From an uncultured Treponema sp. (lineage in GTDB: Bacteria; Spirochaetota; Spirochaetia; Treponematales; Treponemataceae): a DNA stretch of 5,095 nucleotides. A program made the position numbers and the translations under genes. Location of the stretch: NCBI GenBank assembly GCA_946538795.1, contig CAMNGY010000153.1:1-5095 (forward strand). The letters are read 5' to 3'. This document shows, one piece after another, positions 1 to 5,095 of this stretch. Numbering within the stretch: the stretch's first letter is position 1; each line of letters begins with the position of its first letter. The notes under the pieces were generated by a model, which ran no database searches, was not told where the DNA came from, and saw only the letters and a program-made list of their open reading frames with translations.

Positions 1-455
1 AGCCCGGCCCCGCGGTCGGCATGACAGGCACGGCTCCAGCGGCCACAAGCCAGCCCCAGCCCGGCCCCGCGGAACAAGCCAGCCCCGCGGAACAAGCCGG
101 CCCCGCGGCACCCGCCGCTCCTGCCGTGCAGCTTGCCCCGGAAGAACTGTTCCAGGCCATGATAAAGGAGCTGTCCGCGACGGACGGGCTTCTTTCTGCG
201 GCCCTGTCGGAGGCAGTCTTCCATCATATTGACGGGGAAAGGCTTGCGGTCACGGTCGCAAGCCCCTTTGCGATGATGCAGCTCAAATCCCGGGCAGGGG
301 ACGTGACGGCATGGCTTTCTTCCAAATCCGGCAGGGGCTACTCCTTCGACGTGCAGATGGAAGAGAAGAAAGAAGAGCAGAAGGCAGAGATAAAACTGCC
401 CTTGCAGGTGGAGATCCTCAGGGACGCATTCAAGGGCAGCGTCCTGGGAATGTGA
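1..455 (+). CDS. dnaX: DNA polymerase III subunit gamma/tau, C-terminal part (5' truncated by window edge)
   Basis: The reading frame is open from the left edge (first full codon at base 3) to a TGA at 453-455, so the Met at base 21 is internal and not the start. DnaX is the clamp-loader subunit that ties the polymerase III core and sliding-clamp loader together at the fork; only its tail is present. From the edge to about base 134 the protein is a Pro/Ala/Gln linker with a hexapeptide repeat (GPAEQA, SPAEQA, GPAAPA). A small globular domain follows, with a helix (EELFQAMIKEL), a hydrophobic strand (GERLAVTVASPFA) and a helical stretch, then a Lys/Glu-rich segment and a hydrophobic end. This is the usual architecture of tau tails, which are poorly conserved, so the call leans strongly on position directly before ybaB and recR. 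The ATPase domain and any programmed frameshift site lie outside the window. Confidence 0.85.
   Translation, partial: PGPAVGMTGTAPAATSQPQPGPAEQASPAEQAGPAAPAAPAVQLAPEELFQAMIKELSATDGLLSAALSEAVFHHIDGERLAVTVASPFAMMQLKSRAGDVTAWLSSKSGRGYSFDVQMEEKKEEQKAEIKLPLQVEILRDAFKGSVLGM
63..116 (+). repeat. 18-bp tandem repeat inside the dnaX linker
   Basis: Three consecutive 18-bp units lie at 63-80, 81-98 and 99-116. The first two differ only at their first base; the third matches for about its first 11 bases and then diverges. The core GGCCCCGCGG also occurs at 6-15. The array is in frame and encodes a repeated Pro-Ala-Glu-Gln-Ala hexapeptide in the disordered linker. Copy number could change without breaking the frame. 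It is most likely a slippage product in low-complexity coding DNA. Confidence 0.8.
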
Positions 456-472
456 CACAACTATAGAAGGAA

Positions 473-478
473 AAGGAG
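473..478 (+). promoter_or_regulatory. Strong Shine-Dalgarno sequence of ybaB
   Basis: AAGGAG lies five bases (all T) before the ATG at 484, within a purine-rich run that starts at about 466. It fixes the ybaB start and contrasts with recR and the kinase gene, which lack such a site. Confidence 0.8.
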
Positions 479-483
479 TTTTT

Positions 484-795
484 ATGAATCCGTTCGATAT
501 GCTGAAAGACCTTGGCTCGCTCAAGGAGAAGCTTCAGACGGCGCAGGAAGAGCTTGCGACAATCCGCGCCACGGGAACCTCCGGCGGGAACATGGTCGCG
601 GTCACGCTCAACGGGAAGTTCGAGATGCTGGACATAAAGCTGGACCCCATCTGCGTGGACAACCGCGACGTGCCGATGCTGCAGGACCTGATCCGCTCGG
701 CCCACCATGCCGCGATAGACAAGGTGCAGGAAGAGATCAAGGCGCGGCTGGGCCCCATGGTCGGCGGCCTGAACATACCGGGACTGAACGTCTAG
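484..795 (+). CDS. ybaB: YbaB/EbfC family nucleoid-associated protein
   Basis: This 103-residue protein has the usual length and layout of the YbaB/EbfC family of small dimeric DNA-binding proteins that coat the nucleoid. The N-terminal helix (MNPFDMLKDLGSLKEKLQ) is followed by a basic turn and Gly-rich loop (GTSGGNMVAVTLNGKFE, about residues 31-47). A strand (MLDIKLDP) and a long C-terminal helix (about 64-88, VPMLQDLIRSAHHAAIDKVQEEI) come next, then a Gly/Pro/Met-rich tail (GPMVGGLNIPGLNV). The VTLNGKFEMLDIKLDP pattern matches the family. It begins 28 nt after dnaX and ends 10 nt before recR. This is the conserved order in many bacteria, where the protein is thought to assist nucleoid organisation or repair, although its exact role is unsettled. 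The start is supported by an ideal ribosome-binding site. Confidence 0.93.
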   Translation: MNPFDMLKDLGSLKEKLQTAQEELATIRATGTSGGNMVAVTLNGKFEMLDIKLDPICVDNRDVPMLQDLIRSAHHAAIDKVQEEIKARLGPMVGGLNIPGLNV

Positions 796-805
796 CGGCG
801 CGCCG

Positions 806-1393
806 ATGAACGCGATAGACGAAATAACCGAAAGCTTCTCCCGCCTGCCGGGGATAGGCAAAAAGTCCGCGGGCCGCATAGCGACCTTCCTGCTCAAGGC
901 GGACCCGGCCTTCATGCGGCGCTTCTCCAAGCAGATAGAAACATTGCAGGAACGCATACGGCCCTGCTCGGTATGCGGCTCCTGGACGGAGGCGGACCCC
1001 TGCCCCATCTGCCAGGACATGGGCCGCGACCGCACGACGATATGCGTGGTGGAGCAGCCGCAGGACGTGGCGATAATAGAAAACTGCCACGACTACAAGG
1101 GCCTTTTCCACGTCCTGGGCGGAGTGATAGCCCCGCTGGAAGGTGTCGGCCCGGACAGCCTGCGCATAAAAGACCTTCTGGATCGGGTGCAGAACGAAAA
1201 CATAAAGGAAGTCATCATTGCGACGAACCCCAACGTGGAGGGGGACACGACGGCCCTCTACATACAGAGCCTGCTCAAGGACAAGCCCTGCAAGGTGACG
1301 CGGCTCGCGAGCGGGCTTCCAGTCGGCGGTGACCTTGAGTACATAGACCGCCTTACCCTGGCCCGCAGCTTCATGGGAAGGTCGGGATTCTAG
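806..1393 (+). CDS. recR: Recombination mediator protein RecR
   Basis: RecR works with RecO (and RecF) to load RecA onto SSB-coated gaps in the RecFOR repair pathway, forming a ring-shaped clamp on DNA. The 195 residues match the usual length of about 200. In order there is a helix-hairpin-helix (LPGIGKKSAGRIA, residues 14-26), a four-cysteine zinc finger (Cys54, Cys57, Cys66, Cys69) and a TOPRIM domain from about residue 79. The TOPRIM domain contains CVVEQPQDV, GGVIAPLEGVGPDSL (105-119) and ATNPNVEGDTTA (139-150). The conserved GLPVGGDLEYID (170-181) and a short C-terminal segment follow. All key residues are present and the protein looks intact. The ATG at 806 gives the standard MNAIDEI N-terminus; no Shine-Dalgarno is visible in the 10-nt gap after ybaB, so translation may be coupled to ybaB. 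Isoleucine is coded by ATA 14 times out of 17. Confidence 0.97.
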   Translation: MNAIDEITESFSRLPGIGKKSAGRIATFLLKADPAFMRRFSKQIETLQERIRPCSVCGSWTEADPCPICQDMGRDRTTICVVEQPQDVAIIENCHDYKGLFHVLGGVIAPLEGVGPDSLRIKDLLDRVQNENIKEVIIATNPNVEGDTTALYIQSLLKDKPCKVTRLASGLPVGGDLEYIDRLTLARSFMGRSGF

Positions 1394-1426
1394 GCGGGAA
1401 CTGGCCAATCTTTGCGGGAACTGGCC
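1394..1426. repeat. 13-bp direct repeat after recR
   Basis: GCGGGAACTGGCC occurs at 1394-1406, directly after the recR stop codon, and again exactly at 1414-1426, a period of 20 bases with a 7-base spacer. It is not coding. Two exact copies of this length so close together are unlikely by chance; the origin could be a local duplication or a protein-binding site. Confidence 0.75.
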
Positions 1427-1441
1427 GGCACAAGGGCCGGC
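1424..1441. repeat. Short GC-rich inverted repeat
   Basis: GCCGGC at 1424-1429 can pair with GCCGGC at 1436-1441 around a 6-base loop (ACAAGG). The stem is only six pairs and no T-run follows on either strand, so it is weak as a terminator on its own. It overlaps the end of the second copy of the 13-bp direct repeat. Confidence 0.5.
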
Positions 1442-1453
1442 GACCAACACTCG

Positions 1454-1477
1454 GGCCGGGCCTCTTTGAGCCTGGCC
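1454..1477. terminator. Possible bidirectional hairpin between convergent genes
   Basis: GGCCGGGC (1454-1461) pairs with GCCTGGCC (1470-1477) over eight positions with one G-U pair. The inner TC and GA can extend the stem past one bulged C, leaving a TTT loop. The position between convergent stop codons fits a shared terminator for recR (plus strand) and the kinase gene (minus strand). No T-tract follows on either strand, so classical intrinsic termination is doubtful. The call rests on position and pairing only. Confidence 0.3.
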
Positions 1478-1557
1478 TCTGGACCGCCGCAAGGGCCGCC
1501 CGACATCACAAGCAGGCCCGCCCCGCCCAAGCCACTGGCCGCCGCAAAACAGAGGCC

Positions 1558-3642
1558 CTACGCCTTCTTCCAGCTGACCGTCACGGAAGTCCCGGCTTCC
1601 ACGGACGAGCTGATCCTAAGGACGGCCCCCAGCTGGTCAACCCGGTAGCGCATGGACTGGAGGCCCACCCCCGTCTTCACGGAATCCATGCGCGAAGACG
1701 GATACTCTATGTCCGGATTGCCAGTCCCGTCGTCCCTTATGACGAGCATCTGAGTTCCGCCCTCCTCAAATGCAGAAACGTCTATATGGCTTGCCTTCGC
1801 ATGGCGAAGGGAGTTGTTCAGGGCCTCCTGCACGATCCGGTAGATGTTTATCTCATCCCTGTTCCTGTCGTCGCCCTGACCCAGCCCCTCCTTCAGCTTC
1901 CACCTGAACGAAAGCTTCGTGTTCCCGTAGCTTTGCCGCTGGGCCGTATCGCACAGCTTCTCTATCGCCTTCTCAAGCCCCAGCGCGTTCAGCTCCACGG
2001 GGAAGGAATCGTGGGCGTACTGACGGGTGCGGCGCAGGGTCTCGTCAATGAGGCCCGAAAGTTCGGCCAGCTTCTCGTTCTGGGACGCCATTCCCGCGCA
2101 CATCATGGAGATCCCGGCCAGCCTCTGGCAGATGTCGTCATGCAGGTCCATGCTGAACCTCTTGCGCTCCAGCTCGCCTATCTTGAGCACCTGGGCCTCG
2201 ACCTCAATGCGCTTCCTGGCCTCCTGCACCAGCTCGCCGGTGCGCTTCTGGACCTCAGCCTCAAGCAGCTGGTTGGCCATCTTCTCTTTCTCCAGCGTCC
2301 GTATGCGGTTCAGCGCCCCGGCTATGAAGATGCCGCAGTTGCACATCTGGGCGTGAATCAGCGGGTCGTCCTTGTAGACCATCATGCCCAGCCGCTCCTG
2401 GCCGGACATGAAGTAGTACATCACGCTGCGGCAGGAATTCCCGGGCGAGCTGAAGCAAGGGGACGCGAAGAATTCCTTCAGCTTGACCTCCTTGCCCGTC
2501 CCGAAGACGCTCTCTACCCCCGCCTCCTTCTGGTAAATCAGGGAGGCCGTGTCGGGAAGCCTGTCAACGGAATCGAAGACGAGCATGTAAAAGTCCTGTA
2601 TCTCCACGGCCGCAAGGAAGGACTTCACCTGCTCCACGACGGACGCGACGCTGTCCGCCTGTATGAGGGACTGGCCGAAGTGGCTGACATAGCGCTCAAG
2701 AAGCTCTGTCTTTATCTGGTTGTGCTGGATCTTCGAGATGTAGCTTTCCAGCTTGCCCTGCGGGGAAGGGTCCCACCTGCGGGAAACGACGGGAGGGCAG
2801 CCGCATGACTCCCTGATGACCAGCGAGGAGCTTATCTTCATGACATCCTCCACATGCTCCTTCGCCATCAGCTTGTAGATTGCTTCCGCCGCGAAGACAC
2901 CCAGCAGGGCCAGCGGCTGCCGGATCGTGGTCAGCCTGGCCCCGTCCTCGCCGGCCTCGGCAATGTCGTCGAACCCGGTCAGGGCACAGGACTGCCAGCG
3001 GGAATCCGCCTGGACATGGAGAACCTTCTGCACGCCCAGGGCCGTCGTGTCATTGGCGCAGACAATCACGTCAGGTATGTCGTCCGGGTTCTCCTTGATG
3101 TAGCCCTCAAGGGCCTGCATCCCGCTGTATTCGGTGAAAGCGGCCTTCAGGTACACGGCCTTTATCTCGGGGTCGTCCTTGCCCGCATCCTCTATGGCCT
3201 GGCGGAAGACGGCCTTGCGCAGGATGTTGTCCTTGTGCCACTCGTGCCCGCCCACGTAGACGAATTTCTTGTAGCCGTGGTCGTAAAGCAGGTGGGACAT
3301 AAGCTGCCGCATGGATTCCTTGGTCCGTATCATGACGGACTTTATGCCCGGCAGGGATGTTCCTGCCGAAAGGAGGGGGATGCCGGGGAACTTGCTTCTC
3401 AGTTCCTCCGTCAGGGGGATGGCAGACGTGTCCATCAGGGAGGAGGCCAGGAACACCGCACCGTCCACGGACAGGAAGGCGGAGGAAGGGCACAGGCCCT
3501 CCTCCGGATTGAACTCGTCAAGCCGTTCCTGCTGTATGCACACCGTATCCAGGTCCAGCTGGGCCGCGCGGCTCTGGAAGGCCTTGTAAAAGGCCAGCTG
3601 GTACTCCTGCTCAAGGTGGTTCACATAGACGGCGACTTTCAT
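1558..3642 (-). CDS. Soluble LacI-type ligand-binding sensor histidine kinase (HisKA_3 / HATPase_c)
   Basis: This 694-residue two-component sensor has an unusual input. Residues 1 to about 285 form a LacI/PurR-like periplasmic-binding fold, with the first strand KVAVYVNH at the very N-terminus, CANDTTALGVQKVL (195-208), LTGFDD (221-226) and an ESCGCPP motif (278-284). No helix-turn-helix head, signal peptide or membrane segment is present, so it should bind a cytoplasmic ligand. Residues about 300-445 form an undefined, possibly GAF-like, linker domain, followed by a coiled coil (about 446-495). The kinase core has HisKA_3 dimerisation helices with phosphoacceptor His501 in LHDDICQRLAGI, whose DxxxQ segment suggests phosphatase activity too. 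It also has an N box (YRIVQEALNNSLRHA, 601-615), a D box (IRDDGTG, 635-641) and a G box (GVGLQSMRYRV, 658-668). All catalytic elements look intact. The ATG overlaps the upstream stop as ATGA with no clear Shine-Dalgarno. Partner regulator and ligand are unknown. Confidence 0.9.
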   Translation of the reverse strand: MKVAVYVNHLEQEYQLAFYKAFQSRAAQLDLDTVCIQQERLDEFNPEEGLCPSSAFLSVDGAVFLASSLMDTSAIPLTEELRSKFPGIPLLSAGTSLPGIKSVMIRTKESMRQLMSHLLYDHGYKKFVYVGGHEWHKDNILRKAVFRQAIEDAGKDDPEIKAVYLKAAFTEYSGMQALEGYIKENPDDIPDVIVCANDTTALGVQKVLHVQADSRWQSCALTGFDDIAEAGEDGARLTTIRQPLALLGVFAAEAIYKLMAKEHVEDVMKISSSLVIRESCGCPPVVSRRWDPSPQGKLESYISKIQHNQIKTELLERYVSHFGQSLIQADSVASVVEQVKSFLAAVEIQDFYMLVFDSVDRLPDTASLIYQKEAGVESVFGTGKEVKLKEFFASPCFSSPGNSCRSVMYYFMSGQERLGMMVYKDDPLIHAQMCNCGIFIAGALNRIRTLEKEKMANQLLEAEVQKRTGELVQEARKRIEVEAQVLKIGELERKRFSMDLHDDICQRLAGISMMCAGMASQNEKLAELSGLIDETLRRTRQYAHDSFPVELNALGLEKAIEKLCDTAQRQSYGNTKLSFRWKLKEGLGQGDDRNRDEINIYRIVQEALNNSLRHAKASHIDVSAFEEGGTQMLVIRDDGTGNPDIEYPSSRMDSVKTGVGLQSMRYRVDQLGAVLRISSSVEAGTSVTVSWKKA
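3639..3642 (-). promoter_or_regulatory. ATGA stop-start overlap (translational coupling)
   Basis: On the minus strand the kinase ATG (3642-3640) shares bases with the TGA (3641-3639) of the upstream U32-family gene. The bases just before the ATG (GCCGTCCGGCCATAAACG) hold no AGGAGG-like site, so ribosomes finishing the first gene probably restart on the second. This supports one operon and linked expression levels. Confidence 0.85.
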
Positions 3643-5095
3643 CGTTTATGGCCGGACGGCCGCTTGGCCTGGGGCTTGCCCGGACGGCGGGATGGCTTTC
3701 CCCTCGGGGCGGGCCGGCCGGCACCTGCGGCCTTTGGCCCGGCTTTTGGCCCTGCCTTGGCCGCGCCTCTGGGGGCAGACTTAACAGCGGACCTGGGGCC
3801 GGAAGAGGCCTGCGTGCCGTACATCGCTTCCCTCGCCCTCCGCTCGTCGGCGGCCTTGTATGCGTCCATCTTGTCCTGGTCAAAGAAGCCGTCCTTCCAG
3901 TTGAAGGGGGACGAATCCGGCACGTGGTCACGGCGTGACATATAATTGATCAGGTTCTTTATGTCGCCCTTGCCTACCTTGGTCTTGGTGAAGTCCAAGA
4001 GCTGCCTGTCAAAGCCTTCCGCCTTGAGCTGCTCGCTTTTCTCCACGATGCTGAAGGGCAGCTCCGGCATGACGAAGGAGCCGTCCGGCGTGGAGTTCAC
4101 CTTGAAGGGAATGCCCTGCTTGTCGCTGAAGAAGGTGAAGTCATAGCTTTCCGGCAGCTTGAACCTCATGCGGAAGAGCACGGGATACGCGAATATGGGA
4201 ACGAGGACGCGGGACCGCTCTTCCCTGGTCCCGAACGTCCTGCACAAGTTGGCCTCGTTGTTCTCGTATGGCATCTGGAAGGCCATGACGTCCTGGTTCT
4301 CCAGGAAGCTGGCGGACCAACGGTTGAAGCTGTACAGGTAGGGCCCCGCAATCAGGTTGCAGCCCTTGCCCCGCAGCAGCTCCAGCTGGGCCAGGTTGTT
4401 CACGACGAAGTTCGTGTAGCCGTTCTCAAGGAGCACCGAAATCACGTCCCTGAAATGCCCCATGATGCCTTCCGGCATGAAGGGGTCCAGGGAGATGAAA
4501 AGGTTCTTCCTCCCTGTCGGAAAGAGGGGCTTCTCCTTGGAATCCTTGTGCAGGAAGTCGTATTCGGTTTCGTTGTTCAGCTCCACGATTATGCGGGCCG
4601 GCCGCGCAGTCTGGACGATATGCGCGTCCTGCGTGGTGGAGACCGCGATGTACAGGCCCGCCGGGAAATAGGAAAGCCCGCCCTTGGGGAGGGACGTCAG
4701 GTCCAGTATGGGAAGCCGCTCGCCCCCGGGCTGGCTGCGGAAGGAAGACAAATCCTCGGGCAGGACGCGCTTGTAGCGCTTGGACATGGACTTGGTCTGC
4801 AGGAGGTAAACGTCGTCCCCCACCTGGAAGCCGGCGGGGATGTCTATCCAGCGGCGGCCCTTCTCGTCAGTCCTTATCAGCCGTACCTTGTGGCTGACGC
4901 GGCCGGAGTCGTCCTTCCGGTGGATCCTGATGCTGTCGCCGGGGTCGGGATCGTAGCTGCCCCCGTGCAGGGTGGCCATCTTTATCTGGATTTCCTTTGT
5001 GGAGGCAGCGGCCTCCTCCTCGTGCTCTTCCCGGGTCGCGTTCCGTATCATGTTCAGCTTGCCCAGGTATATCCCGGTACCGCCCGCCTGCTTGG
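3639..5095 (-). CDS. Peptidase U32 family protein, C-terminal part (5' end beyond the window)
   Basis: The frame is open through the right edge. The Met at 5051 is probably internal, because the 14 upstream codons (KQAGGTGIYLGKLN) read as conserved protein. Numbering from that Met, residues 1 to about 100 look like the beta-barrel that follows the U32 barrel in RlhA-like proteins: GIYLGK, GDSIRIHRKDDSGRVSHKV and VGDDVYLLQTKSM. Residues about 150-370 resemble the second U32-like barrel: NNETEYDF, GYTNFVVNNLAQLELL, GPYLYSFNRWSASFL and PYENNEANL. The last 55 residues or so are a basic Lys/Arg/Pro/Ala/Gly tail. Characterised U32 relatives carry an iron-sulfur cluster and hydroxylate RNA (RlhA, TrhP) or ubiquinone precursors (UbiU/UbiV); others are called collagenase-like proteases. 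The cluster-bearing N-terminal domain is off-window, so the activity cannot be decided. The family call is from remembered patterns and could be wrong. Confidence 0.68.
   Translation of the reverse strand, partial: KQAGGTGIYLGKLNMIRNATREEHEEEAAASTKEIQIKMATLHGGSYDPDPGDSIRIHRKDDSGRVSHKVRLIRTDEKGRRWIDIPAGFQVGDDVYLLQTKSMSKRYKRVLPEDLSSFRSQPGGERLPILDLTSLPKGGLSYFPAGLYIAVSTTQDAHIVQTARPARIIVELNNETEYDFLHKDSKEKPLFPTGRKNLFISLDPFMPEGIMGHFRDVISVLLENGYTNFVVNNLAQLELLRGKGCNLIAGPYLYSFNRWSASFLENQDVMAFQMPYENNEANLCRTFGTREERSRVLVPIFAYPVLFRMRFKLPESYDFTFFSDKQGIPFKVNSTPDGSFVMPELPFSIVEKSEQLKAEGFDRQLLDFTKTKVGKGDIKNLINYMSRRDHVPDSSPFNWKDGFFDQDKMDAYKAADERRAREAMYGTQASSGPRSAVKSAPRGAAKAGPKAGPKAAGAGRPAPRGKPSRRPGKPQAKRPSGHKR
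3642..3809 (-). other. Basic low-complexity C-terminal tail of the U32-family protein
   Basis: The last roughly 55 residues consist almost entirely of Ala, Gly, Pro, Lys, Arg and Ser, with no acidic residue. They include AKAGPKAGPKAAGAG, RPAPRGKPSRRPGKP and a final KRPSGHKR. The segment is predicted to be disordered and strongly positive. It is not part of the usual U32 architecture. Such tails commonly bind RNA or other polyanions, which is inference here. Confidence 0.75.
3731..3760 (-). repeat. 12-bp imperfect tandem repeat in the basic tail
   Basis: On the minus strand GCCAAGGCAGGG, CCAAAAGCCGGG and CCAAAGGCC follow one another, giving a repeating Lys-Ala-Gly-Pro tetrapeptide (AKAGPKAGPKA). 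The array is in frame. It suggests that the tail grew by short duplications. Confidence 0.6.

Larger units (their letters stand above)
1394..1557. other. Convergent intergenic gap between recR and the kinase gene
   Basis: These 164 bases lie between the recR stop (TAG, 1391-1393) and the kinase stop on the other strand. The stretch is very GC-rich and contains a 13-bp direct repeat, a self-complementary GCCGGC pair and a longer imperfect hairpin, each listed separately. A short open frame crosses it (1412-1648), but it has no Shine-Dalgarno, resembles no known protein and runs into the kinase gene antisense, so it is not called. No T-tract or RNA gene is seen. Confidence 0.7.

Noticed and set aside
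430..1035. A 201-codon minus-strand open frame over ybaB and early recR
   Set aside because: It is antisense to two recognised genes and has no supporting motif or ribosome-binding site.
737..1492. A 251-codon minus-strand open frame over recR
   Set aside because: It is antisense to recR, which has all family motifs. The Arg/Ala/Tyr/Val-rich product shows no domain.
1412..1648. A possible small gene in the recR-kinase gap
   Set aside because: No Shine-Dalgarno, low-complexity Pro/Ala/Ser product, and it runs into the kinase gene antisense.
1786..2808. A 340-codon open frame on the plus strand opposite the kinase core
   Set aside because: It is fully antisense to the HisKA_3/HATPase_c region, whose catalytic motifs are intact. 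The Leu/His/Val-rich product looks like a reverse-complement artefact.
3560..3642. A DNA-binding helix-turn-helix at the start of the LacI-like protein
   Set aside because: The first residues (KVAVYVNH) are already the first strand of the ligand-binding fold, and the ATG overlaps the previous stop, so no room remains for a LacI head.
2854..3945. A 363-codon open frame on the plus strand opposite the kinase and the end of the U32-family gene
   Set aside because: It spans two well-supported minus-strand genes, has no recognisable motif, and its composition is what the complement of GC-rich coding DNA gives. It is a shadow frame.
5049..5051. ATG at 5051 as the true start of the U32-family protein
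   Set aside because: The frame continues upstream to the window edge with conserved-looking sequence (GGTGIYLGKLN), and no Shine-Dalgarno precedes this ATG.
1..5095. CRISPR arrays, tRNA or rRNA genes, insertion sequences, phage or plasmid features
   Set aside because: No spaced repeat array, cloverleaf, transposase or terminal inverted repeats were seen. Nearly all the DNA is accounted for by five genes.

Overview
The window is a GC-rich (roughly 60% by eye), densely coded stretch of bacterial chromosome. It holds two gene blocks that converge on a short intergenic gap. Gene order and protein style suggest a spirochaete of the Treponema group. The hints are the dnaX-ybaB-recR order, a large U32-type protein whose C-terminal part resembles treponemal homologues, and a soluble LacI-type sensor fused to an output module. 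This placement is inferred from remembered family resemblance; no database was searched.

Left block, plus strand (1-1393): the 3' end of dnaX (DNA polymerase III tau/gamma subunit), ybaB/ebfC (small nucleoid-associated protein) and recR (recombination mediator). This is the classic bacterial replication/repair cluster. Gaps are 28 nt and 10 nt, consistent with one transcript. ybaB has a strong Shine-Dalgarno sequence and recR has no obvious one. recR also uses ATA for 14 of its 17 isoleucines, which is unexpected in GC-rich DNA.

Middle (1394-1557): a 164-nt gap between two convergent stop codons. It contains a 13-bp direct repeat and GC-rich inverted repeats but no T-tract. It probably separates the two transcripts, but no convincing intrinsic terminator is present.

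Right block, minus strand (5095 down to 1558): the C-terminal part of a peptidase-U32-family protein, entering from beyond the right edge, followed by a 694-residue sensor histidine kinase. The two overlap by four bases (ATGA), so they are probably translationally coupled. The kinase is the most interesting item. A LacI/PurR-like ligand-binding domain without a DNA-binding head is joined, through a central region and coiled coil, to a NarX/DesK-type (HisKA_3) kinase core. There is no membrane segment, so it should sense a cytoplasmic ligand. No response regulator is visible in the window. The U32 fragment ends in an unusual Lys/Arg/Ala/Pro/Gly tail that might contact RNA.

No tRNA, rRNA, CRISPR array, insertion sequence or attachment site was seen.
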